Positions 25,683-33,408 of a DNA stretch of 64,000 nt are shown piece by piece. Below the pieces are notes generated by a model. The model was given only the letters and a program-made list of their open reading frames with translations. It did not search any database and had not been told where the DNA came from. The number at the start of each line of letters is the position of its first letter. Position 1 is the stretch's first letter. A program made the translations under genes and the position numbers. This DNA comes from Roseiarcus sp963784805 (GTDB taxonomy: Bacteria > Pseudomonadota > Alphaproteobacteria > Rhizobiales > Beijerinckiaceae), in contig CAWASR010000028.1 in assembly GCA_963784805.1 (NCBI GenBank), forward strand, positions 1 to 64,000, written 5' to 3'.

Positions 25683-27383
25683 GTGACGTCTAGGTCACGG
25701 AGCAGGCGACGGAACAAGGCGCGCTCTGGTCAAGCGCCGGACCGTGTCGCACGGGAGAAAGCCGGCTCAGAGCCGGCCCAAGCGTATGCGTTTCGGGCTG
25801 ACGTGACGGACCGCAAGGTCCGGCGCAGCGCGGCGCACGCCGTGTTTCGGAAGGACGGGTTGTTGGCGGTTTTGGTTCGATTGAAGAGCTTGCGCCGGCG
25901 CGGTGGCGCGGCATCGTGGGCGGCGCTGGCGGCGGTCATGACCGCGGCCTGGCTGACGCCGAACTCCACCGAATCGGCCGTCGCCAACGGCGACACCCGC
26001 AGCGTCGTCTTTTCGGACCGACACACCGGCGAGTCCGGCTCCTTCACCTACATGGTCAACGGCGTCTACGATCCCGCGGTTCTCGACAAGCTGAACTGGT
26101 TCATGCGCGACTGGCGGATCAACCAGTCGACGAAAATGGACCCGCGTCTGTTCGACATCATCTGGGAGGTTTATCGCGAGTCCGGTTCGACGCAGCCGAT
26201 CGACGTTCTGTCCGGCTACCGTTCCCCGGAAACCAACGCGATGCTGCGCCGCCGCTCGCGTCTGGTCGCCCGATACTCCGAGCATATGCTGGGCAAGGCG
26301 ATCGACGCCCATTTCGTCGATGTTTCAACCGCGCGCATCCGCGACATCGCGATGCGGATGGAGGAAGGGGGAGTCGGATTCTATCCGACCGGCGCGACGC
26401 CGTGGGTGCATATCGACAGCGGATCGGTGCGCTACTGGCCGCGCATGAGCCGGACCGCGCTTGCGCGGCTGTTTCCCGACGGAAAGACGGTTTTCATTCC
26501 CGCCGACGGCAAGCCGTTGCCCGGCTACGAGTTGGCGCGGGCCGAGATCGAATCGCGCGGCGGCGCGGTCCAGACCGCGAGCCGCGGCGGGGGTGGGATC
26601 TTCGCCTGGCTGTTCGGGGCGCGCGGCGGCGGCGAGGACGACGCGGAAGAAAGCAGCGGCCAGTTGACGCTGGTCGGCGCGCGCGGCCCGAGAGTCGAGC
26701 GCAAGGTTCAGATCGCCGACGCCGGGCCCGCCGCGGTCGAAAAGGCCAAACAGGGCCTGCCGACCGGCCCGACCTATGCAAGCGCTCCGCCGGCGGCGCC
26801 CGCCGCGAGTCCGCCGGCCGCGCCGGCACCGGAACAACCGGCGGTCTCCAGCGCCGATTCGCCGGTCAAGCTCAACGGACCGATCGCGGCGCGATTCCTG
26901 GCGCCTTTGCCGCCGCAGCGGCCGAGCGGTCTCGAACGAGAGGTCGCGGCGCTCGCGAACGTCCCGCTGCCGCCGGCGCGGCCCGCTGACGTTGTCCTCG
27001 CGGCCGCGACGGCAGTCCCCGCCGGCCTGTTGCGGCGTAGCCGGCTGCCGCGGGTGATCACGCAGGGCGTCGACCGCACGCCGACGGGAGCGCTGGCGCT
27101 GGCGGAGGTCCCCTCGGCGCGAAATTATGACGACAGCGCGCTGCTCGCGCGCGCGTCCGAGTTGAGCGCGCCGCTGCCGCCGATGCCGATTCCGATCGAG
27201 GGTTTGCCGGAAAGAGCGGCCGGCCAGGCGTCGCAGACTGGCAAGGATAGCGAAGCGAAACCTTCCGCCGAGCTGTCGGGCGCGGACATCGCGCGACTGT
27301 TCGGCAAGCTGCCGCTCAACGCGTTCAAATCCTCCGAACCGCCCGCATTGAGTTCGGACAGCCTGCGCGGCTCGCAGCAATAA
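25683..27383 (+). CDS. DUF882 / M15-like peptidase, envelope protein
   Basis: Up to 566 aa. The DUF882 domain (about residues 115-260 in this numbering) has SGYRSPETN, SEHMLGKAIDAHF with His201 and Asp208, and WVHIDSGSVRYWP with His243, the zinc set of M15 D-Ala-D-Ala/endopeptidase-type enzymes. The remaining 300 residues are Pro/Ala-rich, suiting a periplasm-spanning tether. The start is uncertain: GTG 25683 lacks a ribosome site and overlaps a CtrA-like box; GTG 25803 would leave a basic stretch followed by a hydrophobic segment (ASWAALAAVMTAAWLTP) as signal or anchor. Likely peptidoglycan turnover together with the preceding L,D-transpeptidase. Confidence 0.8.
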   Translation: MTSRSRSRRRNKARSGQAPDRVAREKAGSEPAQAYAFRADVTDRKVRRSAAHAVFRKDGLLAVLVRLKSLRRRGGAASWAALAAVMTAAWLTPNSTESAVANGDTRSVVFSDRHTGESGSFTYMVNGVYDPAVLDKLNWFMRDWRINQSTKMDPRLFDIIWEVYRESGSTQPIDVLSGYRSPETNAMLRRRSRLVARYSEHMLGKAIDAHFVDVSTARIRDIAMRMEEGGVGFYPTGATPWVHIDSGSVRYWPRMSRTALARLFPDGKTVFIPADGKPLPGYELARAEIESRGGAVQTASRGGGGIFAWLFGARGGGEDDAEESSGQLTLVGARGPRVERKVQIADAGPAAVEKAKQGLPTGPTYASAPPAAPAASPPAAPAPEQPAVSSADSPVKLNGPIAARFLAPLPPQRPSGLEREVAALANVPLPPARPADVVLAAATAVPAGLLRRSRLPRVITQGVDRTPTGALALAEVPSARNYDDSALLARASELSAPLPPMPIPIEGLPERAAGQASQTGKDSEAKPSAELSGADIARLFGKLPLNAFKSSEPPALSSDSLRGSQQ

Positions 27384-27459
27384 CCGCCGCCTCTCGGCAA
27401 ATCCGTCGCAATGGAACGACGCGAGGCCGCGCCCCGCGTCGGGTCTTGCCGCGGCCCCG

Positions 27460-27843
27460 TCAGTAGTCCTTGTCGATCGCCCAAGGCCCGGGTCCGGCCG
27501 CGGCGATATAAAGAAAGACGAAGCAGAAGAACACCGCCGCCTCGCCGGCATTGAGGACCGGGAAGAAGCTTCTCGGAAAATGCGTGAAATAAGCGGCCGC
27601 CATGTAGCCGGAGAGAACGAACGCGGCCGGCCGCGTGAACAATCCGAGCGTGATCAACACTCCGCCTACGAGTTCCATCAACCCGGTGAACAGCAGCAAC
27701 ACGTGCGGCATTCCAATGATCACAAGATGCGGAAACCCCAGGATTTTGCCGGTTCCATGCTCCAGAAACATGAGCCCGGTGATGATCCGAAGCACCGAAA
27801 GCAGCATCGGCGTCCAGGACCGTGGAAGGATGGTGAAATTCAT
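27460..27843 (-). CDS. DoxX-family membrane protein, tandem copy 1
   Basis: 127 aa, four hydrophobic helices, DoxX signature LRIITGLMFLEHGTGKILGF and LMELVGGVLITLGLFTRPAA. ATG 27843 follows AGGAGAGCG. It is nearly identical to the gene at 27971-28354, including flanking DNA, with a one-codon deletion (YFTHF against YFMAHF) and a changed last codon that adds Tyr. Function is unknown; DoxX proteins elsewhere associate with oxidoreductase and sulfur/redox systems. Confidence 0.88.
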   Translation of the reverse strand: MNFTILPRSWTPMLLSVLRIITGLMFLEHGTGKILGFPHLVIIGMPHVLLLFTGLMELVGGVLITLGLFTRPAAFVLSGYMAAAYFTHFPRSFFPVLNAGEAAVFFCFVFLYIAAAGPGPWAIDKDY

Positions 27844-28483
27844 GCTTTTCGCTCTCCTGGGCTTGCGAGATCCACCAACGGGAAAAGGGCCGGCTCCGCG
27901 TCGGCCCTTCGATATTGGGCGCGAAAGGACTTTCGTCATCCGATCGAGATCAATCAAGCCTGAAGGGGCGTCAGTCCTTGTCGATCGCCCAAGGCCCGGG
28001 TCCGGCCGCGGCGATATAAAGAAAGATGAAGCAGAAGAACACCGCCGCCTCGCCGGAATTCAGGACCGGGAAGAAGCTTCTCGGAAAATGCGCCATGAAA
28101 TAAGCGGCGGCCATGTAGCCGGAGAGAACGAACGCGGCCGGCCGCGTGAACAATCCGAGCGTGATCAACGCTCCGCCCACGAGTTCCATCAACCCGGTGA
28201 ACAGCAGCAACCCGTGCGGCATTCCGTTGATCACGAGATGCGGAAACCCCAGGATTTTGCCGGTTCCATGCTCCAGAAACATGAGCCCGGTCATGATCCG
28301 AAGCACCGACAGCAGCATCGGCGTCCAGGACCGTGGAAGAATGGTGAAATTCATGCTTTTCGCTCTCCTGGGCTTACGAGATCCACCAACGGGAAAAGGG
28401 CCGGCTCCGCGTCGGCCCCTCGATATTGGGCGCGAAAGGACTTTCGCCATCCGATCGAGCTAAATCAAGCCTGAAGGGGCGTC
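27466..28483. repeat. Two adjacent direct repeats of about 510 bp, each with a doxX gene
   Basis: 27466-27973 and 27974-28483 align along their whole length, including the intergenic part (AGGAGAGCG ribosome site, CGACGCGGAGCCGGCCC region and AATCAAGCCTGAAGGGGCGTC at the junction, allowing a few substitutions). This marks a recent tandem duplication; the third doxX gene at 28482 is an older, diverged copy. Confidence 0.9.
27971..28354 (-). CDS. DoxX-family membrane protein, tandem copy 2
   Basis: 127 aa, four predicted helices; same signature as copy 1 (LRIMTGLMFLEHGTGKILGF). About ten residues differ from copy 1 in total. ATG 28354 has the same AGGAGAG ribosome site. Member of the three-gene doxX array upstream (in transcription sense) of copy 1 and downstream of copy 3. 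Confidence 0.88.
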   Translation of the reverse strand: MNFTILPRSWTPMLLSVLRIMTGLMFLEHGTGKILGFPHLVINGMPHGLLLFTGLMELVGGALITLGLFTRPAAFVLSGYMAAAYFMAHFPRSFFPVLNSGEAAVFFCFIFLYIAAAGPGPWAIDKD

Positions 28484-28895
28484 AGTCCCTGTCGATCGCC
28501 CAGGAGCCGGGGCCCGCCACGGCGAGAAACAGGAAAATGAAGCAAAAGAGCACCGCCGGCTCGCCGTAGTTGATCGCCGGAAAGAAGCTCATCGGGAAAT
28601 GGACCATGAAATAGGCGACGGCCATGAAGCCGGCGAGAATAAACGCGACCGGCCGCGTAAACAGGCCGATCACGATCAATACGCCGCCGATGAGCTCCAT
28701 CGTCCCGGTAAAGTACAATAGGCCCGTCGGCATCTTGTCGATAAACGGCAGCCCGGCGGGGAAGCCGACCAGCTTGCCGGTTCCGTGCTCGAGAAACAGC
28801 AGGCCGGTCACAATGCGAAGCACCGAAAGCATCGCCGGCGTCGCCACGACCGAATTCAGCGCCGGCGTCATGGAACGAGGGAGAATATTGCTCAT
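28482..28895 (-). CDS. DoxX-family membrane protein, diverged copy 3
   Basis: 137 aa. Same architecture with a slightly longer N-terminus (SNILPRSMTPALNSVVATPA) and an insertion GFPAGLPFIDKMPTGLLYF. Shares LRIVTGLLFLEHGTGKLVGF and ends AIDRD where the other copies end AIDKD. ATG 28895 is preceded by AAGGTG; an in-frame TTG 18 nt upstream is less likely. First gene of the doxX array in transcription order and probably the parent of the younger pair. Confidence 0.88.
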   Translation of the reverse strand: MSNILPRSMTPALNSVVATPAMLSVLRIVTGLLFLEHGTGKLVGFPAGLPFIDKMPTGLLYFTGTMELIGGVLIVIGLFTRPVAFILAGFMAVAYFMVHFPMSFFPAINYGEPAVLFCFIFLFLAVAGPGSWAIDRD

Positions 28896-28993
28896 TGTCG
28901 TCACCTTTTTCAAAGTTGAATTGTCAGAAAGTCGGACGGCCGCGGCGCCGTCGCTAATCAGGGTTTCATTGGCTAGCTGACGAATTCCTGCCT

Positions 28994-29058
28994 AGAGTCC
29001 GTTGAAGAAGCGGGATTTTTGTCGGAAAACCGGCAACCACTTTTCGAGATCCTGCTTA
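28994..29058. repeat. Mosaic hairpin repeat, copy 2
   Basis: Imperfect stem-loop pairing AGCGGGAT with ATCCTGCT and CGGAAAA with TTTTCG; about 70 percent like 7961-8025. Its right end supplies the TAA stop codon of wrbA on the minus strand, just as copy 1 abuts the ridA-like stop. Confidence 0.6.
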
Positions 29059-29655
29059 GGCCGCAAGTTTCGCGGCGGTCCTGGCGATCAGACCGCCCTG
29101 ATGGCGCGCGCCGTCGAGTTCGAGCTTGGTCGGCTGACGCTGGCCTTGCCCGCCGGCGATCGTGGTTGCGCCGCAAGGCGCTCCGCCGACGATCTCGTCG
29201 AGCGTCATTTGCCCGAAGTGGCTATAGGGCAGAGCGACGATGACCATTCCGAAGTGCATCAGGTTGGCGATGATCGAAAACAGCGTCATCTCGTTGCCGC
29301 CATGTTGCGTCGCGCTCGAGGTGAAGGCGCCGCCGACCTTCCCATGCAGCGCGCCGCTCATCCACAGCGCTCCCGCCTGTTCCCAGAAGCTGCCCATGGC
29401 CGAAGGCATGCGCCCGAACCGCGTCGGCGCGCCGACGACGATCGCGTCGTAATTCGTGAGCTCCGCGGGCGTCGCGACCGGGGCCGCCTGATCGAGCTTG
29501 AAGTGCGACGCCTTGGCGATCGCCTCGGGGACATTCTCGGCCACGCGCTTCACGTCGACCGTCGCGCCCGCCGACTGCGCGCCCTCGGCGACCGCATAGG
29601 CCATCGTTTCGATGTGGCCGAAACTGGAATAGTACAGAACCCGCACCTTGGTCAT
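29056..29655 (-). CDS. wrbA: NAD(P)H:quinone oxidoreductase, WrbA type
   Basis: 199 aa flavodoxin-like FMN enzyme performing two-electron reduction of quinones, avoiding semiquinone formation. FMN-phosphate loop YYSSFGHIETMA at residues 8-19, isoalloxazine-contacting GAPTRFGRMPSAM and the WrbA-specific TQHGGNEMTLFS. Length and motifs fit WrbA well. Lies between the doxX array and a RutE-like nitroreductase on the same strand, 46 nt from the latter, so an oxidative/quinone-stress unit is likely. Confidence 0.94.
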   Translation of the reverse strand: MTKVRVLYYSSFGHIETMAYAVAEGAQSAGATVDVKRVAENVPEAIAKASHFKLDQAAPVATPAELTNYDAIVVGAPTRFGRMPSAMGSFWEQAGALWMSGALHGKVGGAFTSSATQHGGNEMTLFSIIANLMHFGMVIVALPYSHFGQMTLDEIVGGAPCGATTIAGGQGQRQPTKLELDGARHQGGLIARTAAKLAA

Positions 29656-29701
29656 TTCATTCTCCGGTGCTCAAGCGCCGCCTGAACCGACGAGCCCGGG
29701 C

Positions 29702-30310
29702 TCAGACGATCTTCGCCATCTGGTCAAAGGTGAAACGAGGGTTGCGCGGGAACAGCTTGCCGGCGTCGCCGTAGCCGATATTGATCAGCACGTTCGACTT
29801 CACATGGCCGTCGGGGAAGAACTCCGCGTCAACCTTGGCGTTGTCGAAGCCGGTCATCGGCCCGGTGTCGAGTCCGACCGCGCGCAACGCGATCAGGAGA
29901 TAGGCGACCTGCAGCGTCCCGTTCTGGAACGCGCTGCGGGCGGCGAAGGCGGGGTTGCCGGAGAACCACGACTTGGCGTCGACATGCGGCATCAGGAACG
30001 GCAGATGTTCGTAGAACTGCTCGTCGTAGGCGGTGACCGCGACCACCGGCGCGTTCATCGTCTTTTCCAGATTGCCGGGCGCGAGGGCTGGACGAAGCCG
30101 CTCCTTGGCCGCCTGCGACCTCAGGAACAGGACCCGCATCGGCGATTGATTGGCGCTGGTGGGCCCCATTTTGGCGAGATTGACCGCCTTGCGCAGCAAC
30201 TCGTCGGAAACCGGCGTGTCGAGAAATACGTTGTGCGTCCGGGCTTCGGTGAAGATCTGGCCCAGCGTCGCCAATTCGAGCGCTTCGTGGTCGCGAACAT
30301 GTACGGTCAT
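29702..30310 (-). CDS. Nitroreductase-family protein, RutE/malonic semialdehyde reductase-like
   Basis: 202 aa. FMN-dependent reductase: LGQIFTEARTHNVFLDTPVS, GPTSANQSPMRVLF, LMPHVDAKSW and INIGYGDAGKLFPRNPR match the RutE-type branch (3-hydroxypropanoate dehydrogenase of pyrimidine degradation) rather than generic nitroreductases. No rutA-D genes are nearby, so pyrimidine catabolism is not supported by context; the neighbours instead suggest quinone or aldehyde detoxification. ATG 30310 is preceded by AAGGG; the frame stays open upstream without homology. Confidence 0.85.
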   Translation of the reverse strand: MTVHVRDHEALELATLGQIFTEARTHNVFLDTPVSDELLRKAVNLAKMGPTSANQSPMRVLFLRSQAAKERLRPALAPGNLEKTMNAPVVAVTAYDEQFYEHLPFLMPHVDAKSWFSGNPAFAARSAFQNGTLQVAYLLIALRAVGLDTGPMTGFDNAKVDAEFFPDGHVKSNVLINIGYGDAGKLFPRNPRFTFDQMAKIV

Positions 30311-30394
30311 CGGAAACACCCTTGGCTTGTTGCGCTGCACCACAAAATGGCGCGGCGAATCCATCATTGCAATCGGCCAAATTATGTTAATATC

Positions 30395-30408
30395 CATCTC
30401 TAGAGATG
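30395..30408. promoter_or_regulatory. Perfect 14-bp palindrome in lysR/nitroreductase divergent region
   Basis: CATCTCTAGAGATG is its own reverse complement and ends 4 nt before the lysR start. Binding there would block lysR translation initiation or transcription, fitting autoregulation, and could control the divergent reductase promoter at the same time. It lacks the usual T-N11-A LysR box geometry, so the binder is uncertain. Confidence 0.45.
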
Positions 30409-30412
30409 ATGG

Positions 30413-31417
30413 ATGATTGACCCGCTCACGCTCGACCAGATGCGCGTCCTCGTCGCGGTCGCCGAGACCGGCAGCTTTTCCGCCGCCGCGCGCCGGCTCG
30501 GCCGCGTGCAATCGGCGATCAGCCAGGCGGTCAGCGCGATGGAGACGACGCTGGGCGTCGCGCTGTTCGATCGGTCCACCAAGACGCCGACGTTGACCGA
30601 GACCGGGGCGGCGATCGTTCAGGATGCGCGGGCGATCGTCGACAGCGCCAAGGCGTTGCGGGCGCGGGCTCAGAGCATCGCCCAGGACCTCGAGCCCGAA
30701 TTGACTCTCGCGTTCGATGCGACCTTCCCGATGCCCCTGTTGATGGAAAGCCTGCGGGCGCTGCGCGGAGCCTTCCCTAAGCTGCCGGCGACCGTCTTCA
30801 CCGAGGCGCTGGGGGGCGCCGAGGACACATTGCGCAGCGGCGCGGCGCGGATGGCGATCTGCCCCGTGATCGGCGGCCCGGGCCCGGACATTTCCGCCGA
30901 ATTCCTGACCATTATCAGGCTCGTTCCGGTCGTCGCGACCGACCATCCCCTGGCCCGGGCGGCGGAGCCGGTCCGGCGCGAAACGCTGGAGCCGCATGTC
31001 CAACTGGTGCTGACCGGGCGAACCGCGTTCGCGCAGAACCTGCGCGGCGGCATCGTCAGCCGCCATCTCTGGCGTTTCGCCGATCTGGCGACCAGACTGG
31101 AATTCCTGTTGGCGGGATTCGGCTGGTGCAACATGCCGGAGCACATGATCGAGGATCATGTCGCCGCCGGCCGCCTGAAGCGGCTGGTGATCGCCGAGGA
31201 GCCGGCGCCGGAGTTTCGTCTCTACGTCGTCACCGAACGCGGACGCGAGCTCGGACGGGCGGGTAAGTGGCTGGTCGCGGACCTTCGAGAGCGGCTCAAA
31301 ACCTGCCCCGGCGCCCTTCAGCCGCGAGACGCGCGGCCGAACGGCGCCGCGATGACGGACGAGCCCGCATCGGAGATCCCGGCGGAAAGACTGTTCAACC
31401 GACCGCGCGGCCGCTGA
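30413..31417 (+). CDS. LysR-family transcriptional regulator
   Basis: 334 aa. N-terminal HTH (LDQMRVLVAVAETGSFSAAARRLG, split here as LDQMRVLVAVAETG plus SFSAAARRLG, then SAISQAVSAMETTLGVALFD) and a substrate-binding domain. About 30 extra polar residues trail the C-terminus. Divergent from the nitroreductase/wrbA genes across 102 nt, so it is the probable regulator of that cluster. ATG 30413 with GAGATGATGG upstream, part of which lies in a palindrome. Confidence 0.88.
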   Translation: MIDPLTLDQMRVLVAVAETGSFSAAARRLGRVQSAISQAVSAMETTLGVALFDRSTKTPTLTETGAAIVQDARAIVDSAKALRARAQSIAQDLEPELTLAFDATFPMPLLMESLRALRGAFPKLPATVFTEALGGAEDTLRSGAARMAICPVIGGPGPDISAEFLTIIRLVPVVATDHPLARAAEPVRRETLEPHVQLVLTGRTAFAQNLRGGIVSRHLWRFADLATRLEFLLAGFGWCNMPEHMIEDHVAAGRLKRLVIAEEPAPEFRLYVVTERGRELGRAGKWLVADLRERLKTCPGALQPRDARPNGAAMTDEPASEIPAERLFNRPRGR

Positions 31418-31453
31418 CTTGCGTTTCGCCGGGCCGCTGATCGGGACGGCGAT

Positions 31454-32431
31454 CTATCGCGCCCTGCCCTCGCGCCCATAGAGCAGCAGCATCGCGATGA
31501 TCACGACGCCGTACGTGATCTGCCGCCCGGCCTCGGGCATCTGCACCACCGAGAGGATCGACTGCAGCAGCGTGATGAGGATGACGCCCGCGACGGTGCC
31601 GAGATAGCTGCCGCGTCCGCCGAGGATCGAGGCGCCGCCGAGAACGACGGCGGCGATCGCCGGCAGGAGATAGGCGTCGCCCATCGCCTGAGCGGCCTTG
31701 CTGGCGTAACCGGCCAGCAGCACGCCGCCGAAGGCGGAGAGGCCGCCGGCGATCGCGAAGGCGACCAGCACGACGCGCTGCGTATTGATCCCCGACAGGT
31801 AGGCGGCGCGCTCGCGATTGCCGATGCCGTAGACGGCGCGCCCGAAGGTGGTGCGGTTGAGCAGGAAGATCGCGCCGGCCCCGACCACGGCCCAGACGAC
31901 GAGCGCGTTCGGCAGGCCGAACAGAAAGTCGCCGGTCGCCAGGTCCCGCATCGCCGGCGAAGAGGAGTCCTGCGGCGAGAAGCCGCCGGTATGCGCCACC
32001 ATCAGGCCTTGGGCGACCGCATTGACCGCGAGCGTGATGATCATCGAGGGGATTCTCAGATAGGCGACGCCGAAACCGTTCACGAGGCCAAGCGCCACCC
32101 CGCAGGCGACCCCGAAGGGAATGGCCAGCAACTGCCCGATCGGCCCCCATCCGGTCGCCGCGGTCGACATCATGCCGCCGACAGCGACGACCCAGGGAAT
32201 GGAAAGGTCGATCTGGCCGAGCAGGATCACGATCATCGTGCCCGTGGCGATGACCCCGAGAAACGAGGCGACCTTCAATTGCTGCAGCAGGTATTCGGGC
32301 GAAAGAAAGCTGCGTGAATAGAGAGAACCCACGAACAGCAGGACGAGGATGCAGCCGAACGCCGTCGCGACCGCCGGGTCGACGCGGCGCAGGAGGGCCC
32401 TCCTCGGTCCCGGCTGAACGCCCTCGCTCAT
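31454..32431 (-). CDS. Sugar-type ABC transporter permease (second)
   Basis: 325 aa, about 8-10 helices, RbsC/BPD_transp_2 family: IATGTMIVILLGQIDLS, IPSMIITLAVNAVAQG, VLGGASILGGRGSYLGT. ATG 32431 overlaps the preceding permease stop by 4 nt. Last gene of the operon substrate-binding protein, ATPase, permease, permease. Confidence 0.92.
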   Translation of the reverse strand: MSEGVQPGPRRALLRRVDPAVATAFGCILVLLFVGSLYSRSFLSPEYLLQQLKVASFLGVIATGTMIVILLGQIDLSIPWVVAVGGMMSTAATGWGPIGQLLAIPFGVACGVALGLVNGFGVAYLRIPSMIITLAVNAVAQGLMVAHTGGFSPQDSSSPAMRDLATGDFLFGLPNALVVWAVVGAGAIFLLNRTTFGRAVYGIGNRERAAYLSGINTQRVVLVAFAIAGGLSAFGGVLLAGYASKAAQAMGDAYLLPAIAAVVLGGASILGGRGSYLGTVAGVILITLLQSILSVVQMPEAGRQITYGVVIIAMLLLYGREGRAR

Positions 32432-33408
32432 TCGAACAGCTCCAAACGATTGCGAACCTGGAACAGCCGCGCCGAGCCGACGCAGACGGCGCCGAGCAGC
32501 ACCACGCCCTGAAACAGCGGCTGCCACAGCGGATCGAGATTGAAGACGAACAGCAGGTCGCCGATGGTCCGGAACATCAGCGCGCCGAAAATGGCGCCGA
32601 TCGCGCTCCCCGATCCGCCGAACAGCGATACGCCGCCGAGCACCACGGCGGCGATCGAGAACAATGTGTAAGAGCCGCCATTGGCTGAAGAGGCTTCCCC
32701 GGAATAGGTGATAAAAGTCAGGAAAAGGCCGGCGAGCGAGGCGGTAAAGCCCGAGAGGAGATAGGCGCAGAATTTGGCGGCGTCGACCGGAACCCCCGAC
32801 ATGTAGGCGGCGGATTCGGACGAACCGACCGCATAGGCCGCCCGGCCGATCGCCGATCGACGATAGGGAATCCAAACCACGAGAACGACGGCGCCGAGCG
32901 TCACCAGGCTCGCCGGGGCCACGCGGAACACGCGCCCCGTCAGCGCGTCCGCCAGCGGTCCGTACACGTCGCCGCCGGGAACCGGCCGCAGCAGCAGCGC
33001 GACGCCAAAGAACGCCGCGCCGGTGGCGATGGTGGCGACGATCGGCTGCAGGCGTCCGAAGATGACGATGAAGCCGTTGATCGCGCCGCACGCGAGGCCC
33101 GCCAGCAGGACGCCGACGACGCCGAGCGTTGCGCTGGTCGCGGTTCCCACCACAATCCACGACGCCAGGCAGTTGCTGAGCACGAACACCATGCCGACCG
33201 ACAGGTCGATGCCGGCGGTGATGACCACAAACGTCTGCGCCATCGCCACCAGCGCCAGCAGCACGCCCTTGTTGGCGGCCGTCTGCACGACATTGGCGGT
33301 GAATCCGGCCGGATGATTGCTGGTGTAGATCGTGAACATGACAACGAAGAACACGAAGGCGAGCAGCGTTCCGCGATTCTGCCCGAGGCGGTAGCGCCAG
33401 TCGCTCAC
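32428..33408 (-). CDS. Sugar-type ABC transporter permease (first)
   Basis: 326 aa permease of the same RbsC-like family: VVITAGIDLSVGMVFVLSN, LQPIVATIATGAAF, VVLGGVSLFGGSGS. Overlaps the ATPase gene by 4 nt upstream and the second permease by 4 nt downstream. Two different permeases imply a heterodimeric channel. Confidence 0.92.
   Translation of the reverse strand: MSDWRYRLGQNRGTLLAFVFFVVMFTIYTSNHPAGFTANVVQTAANKGVLLALVAMAQTFVVITAGIDLSVGMVFVLSNCLASWIVVGTATSATLGVVGVLLAGLACGAINGFIVIFGRLQPIVATIATGAAFFGVALLLRPVPGGDVYGPLADALTGRVFRVAPASLVTLGAVVLVVWIPYRRSAIGRAAYAVGSSESAAYMSGVPVDAAKFCAYLLSGFTASLAGLFLTFITYSGEASSANGGSYTLFSIAAVVLGGVSLFGGSGSAIGAIFGALMFRTIGDLLFVFNLDPLWQPLFQGVVLLGAVCVGSARLFQVRNRLELFE

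Noticed and set aside
29702..31159. 485-aa version of the nitroreductase with a long N-terminal extension
   Set aside because: The extension is antisense to the LysR gene; the conserved protein starts at ATG 30310 with its own ribosome site.
31454..33160. 568-aa permease fusion
   Set aside because: The upstream part is an out-of-frame reading of the other permease gene; ATG 32431 with a 4-nt overlap gives a normal-length permease.
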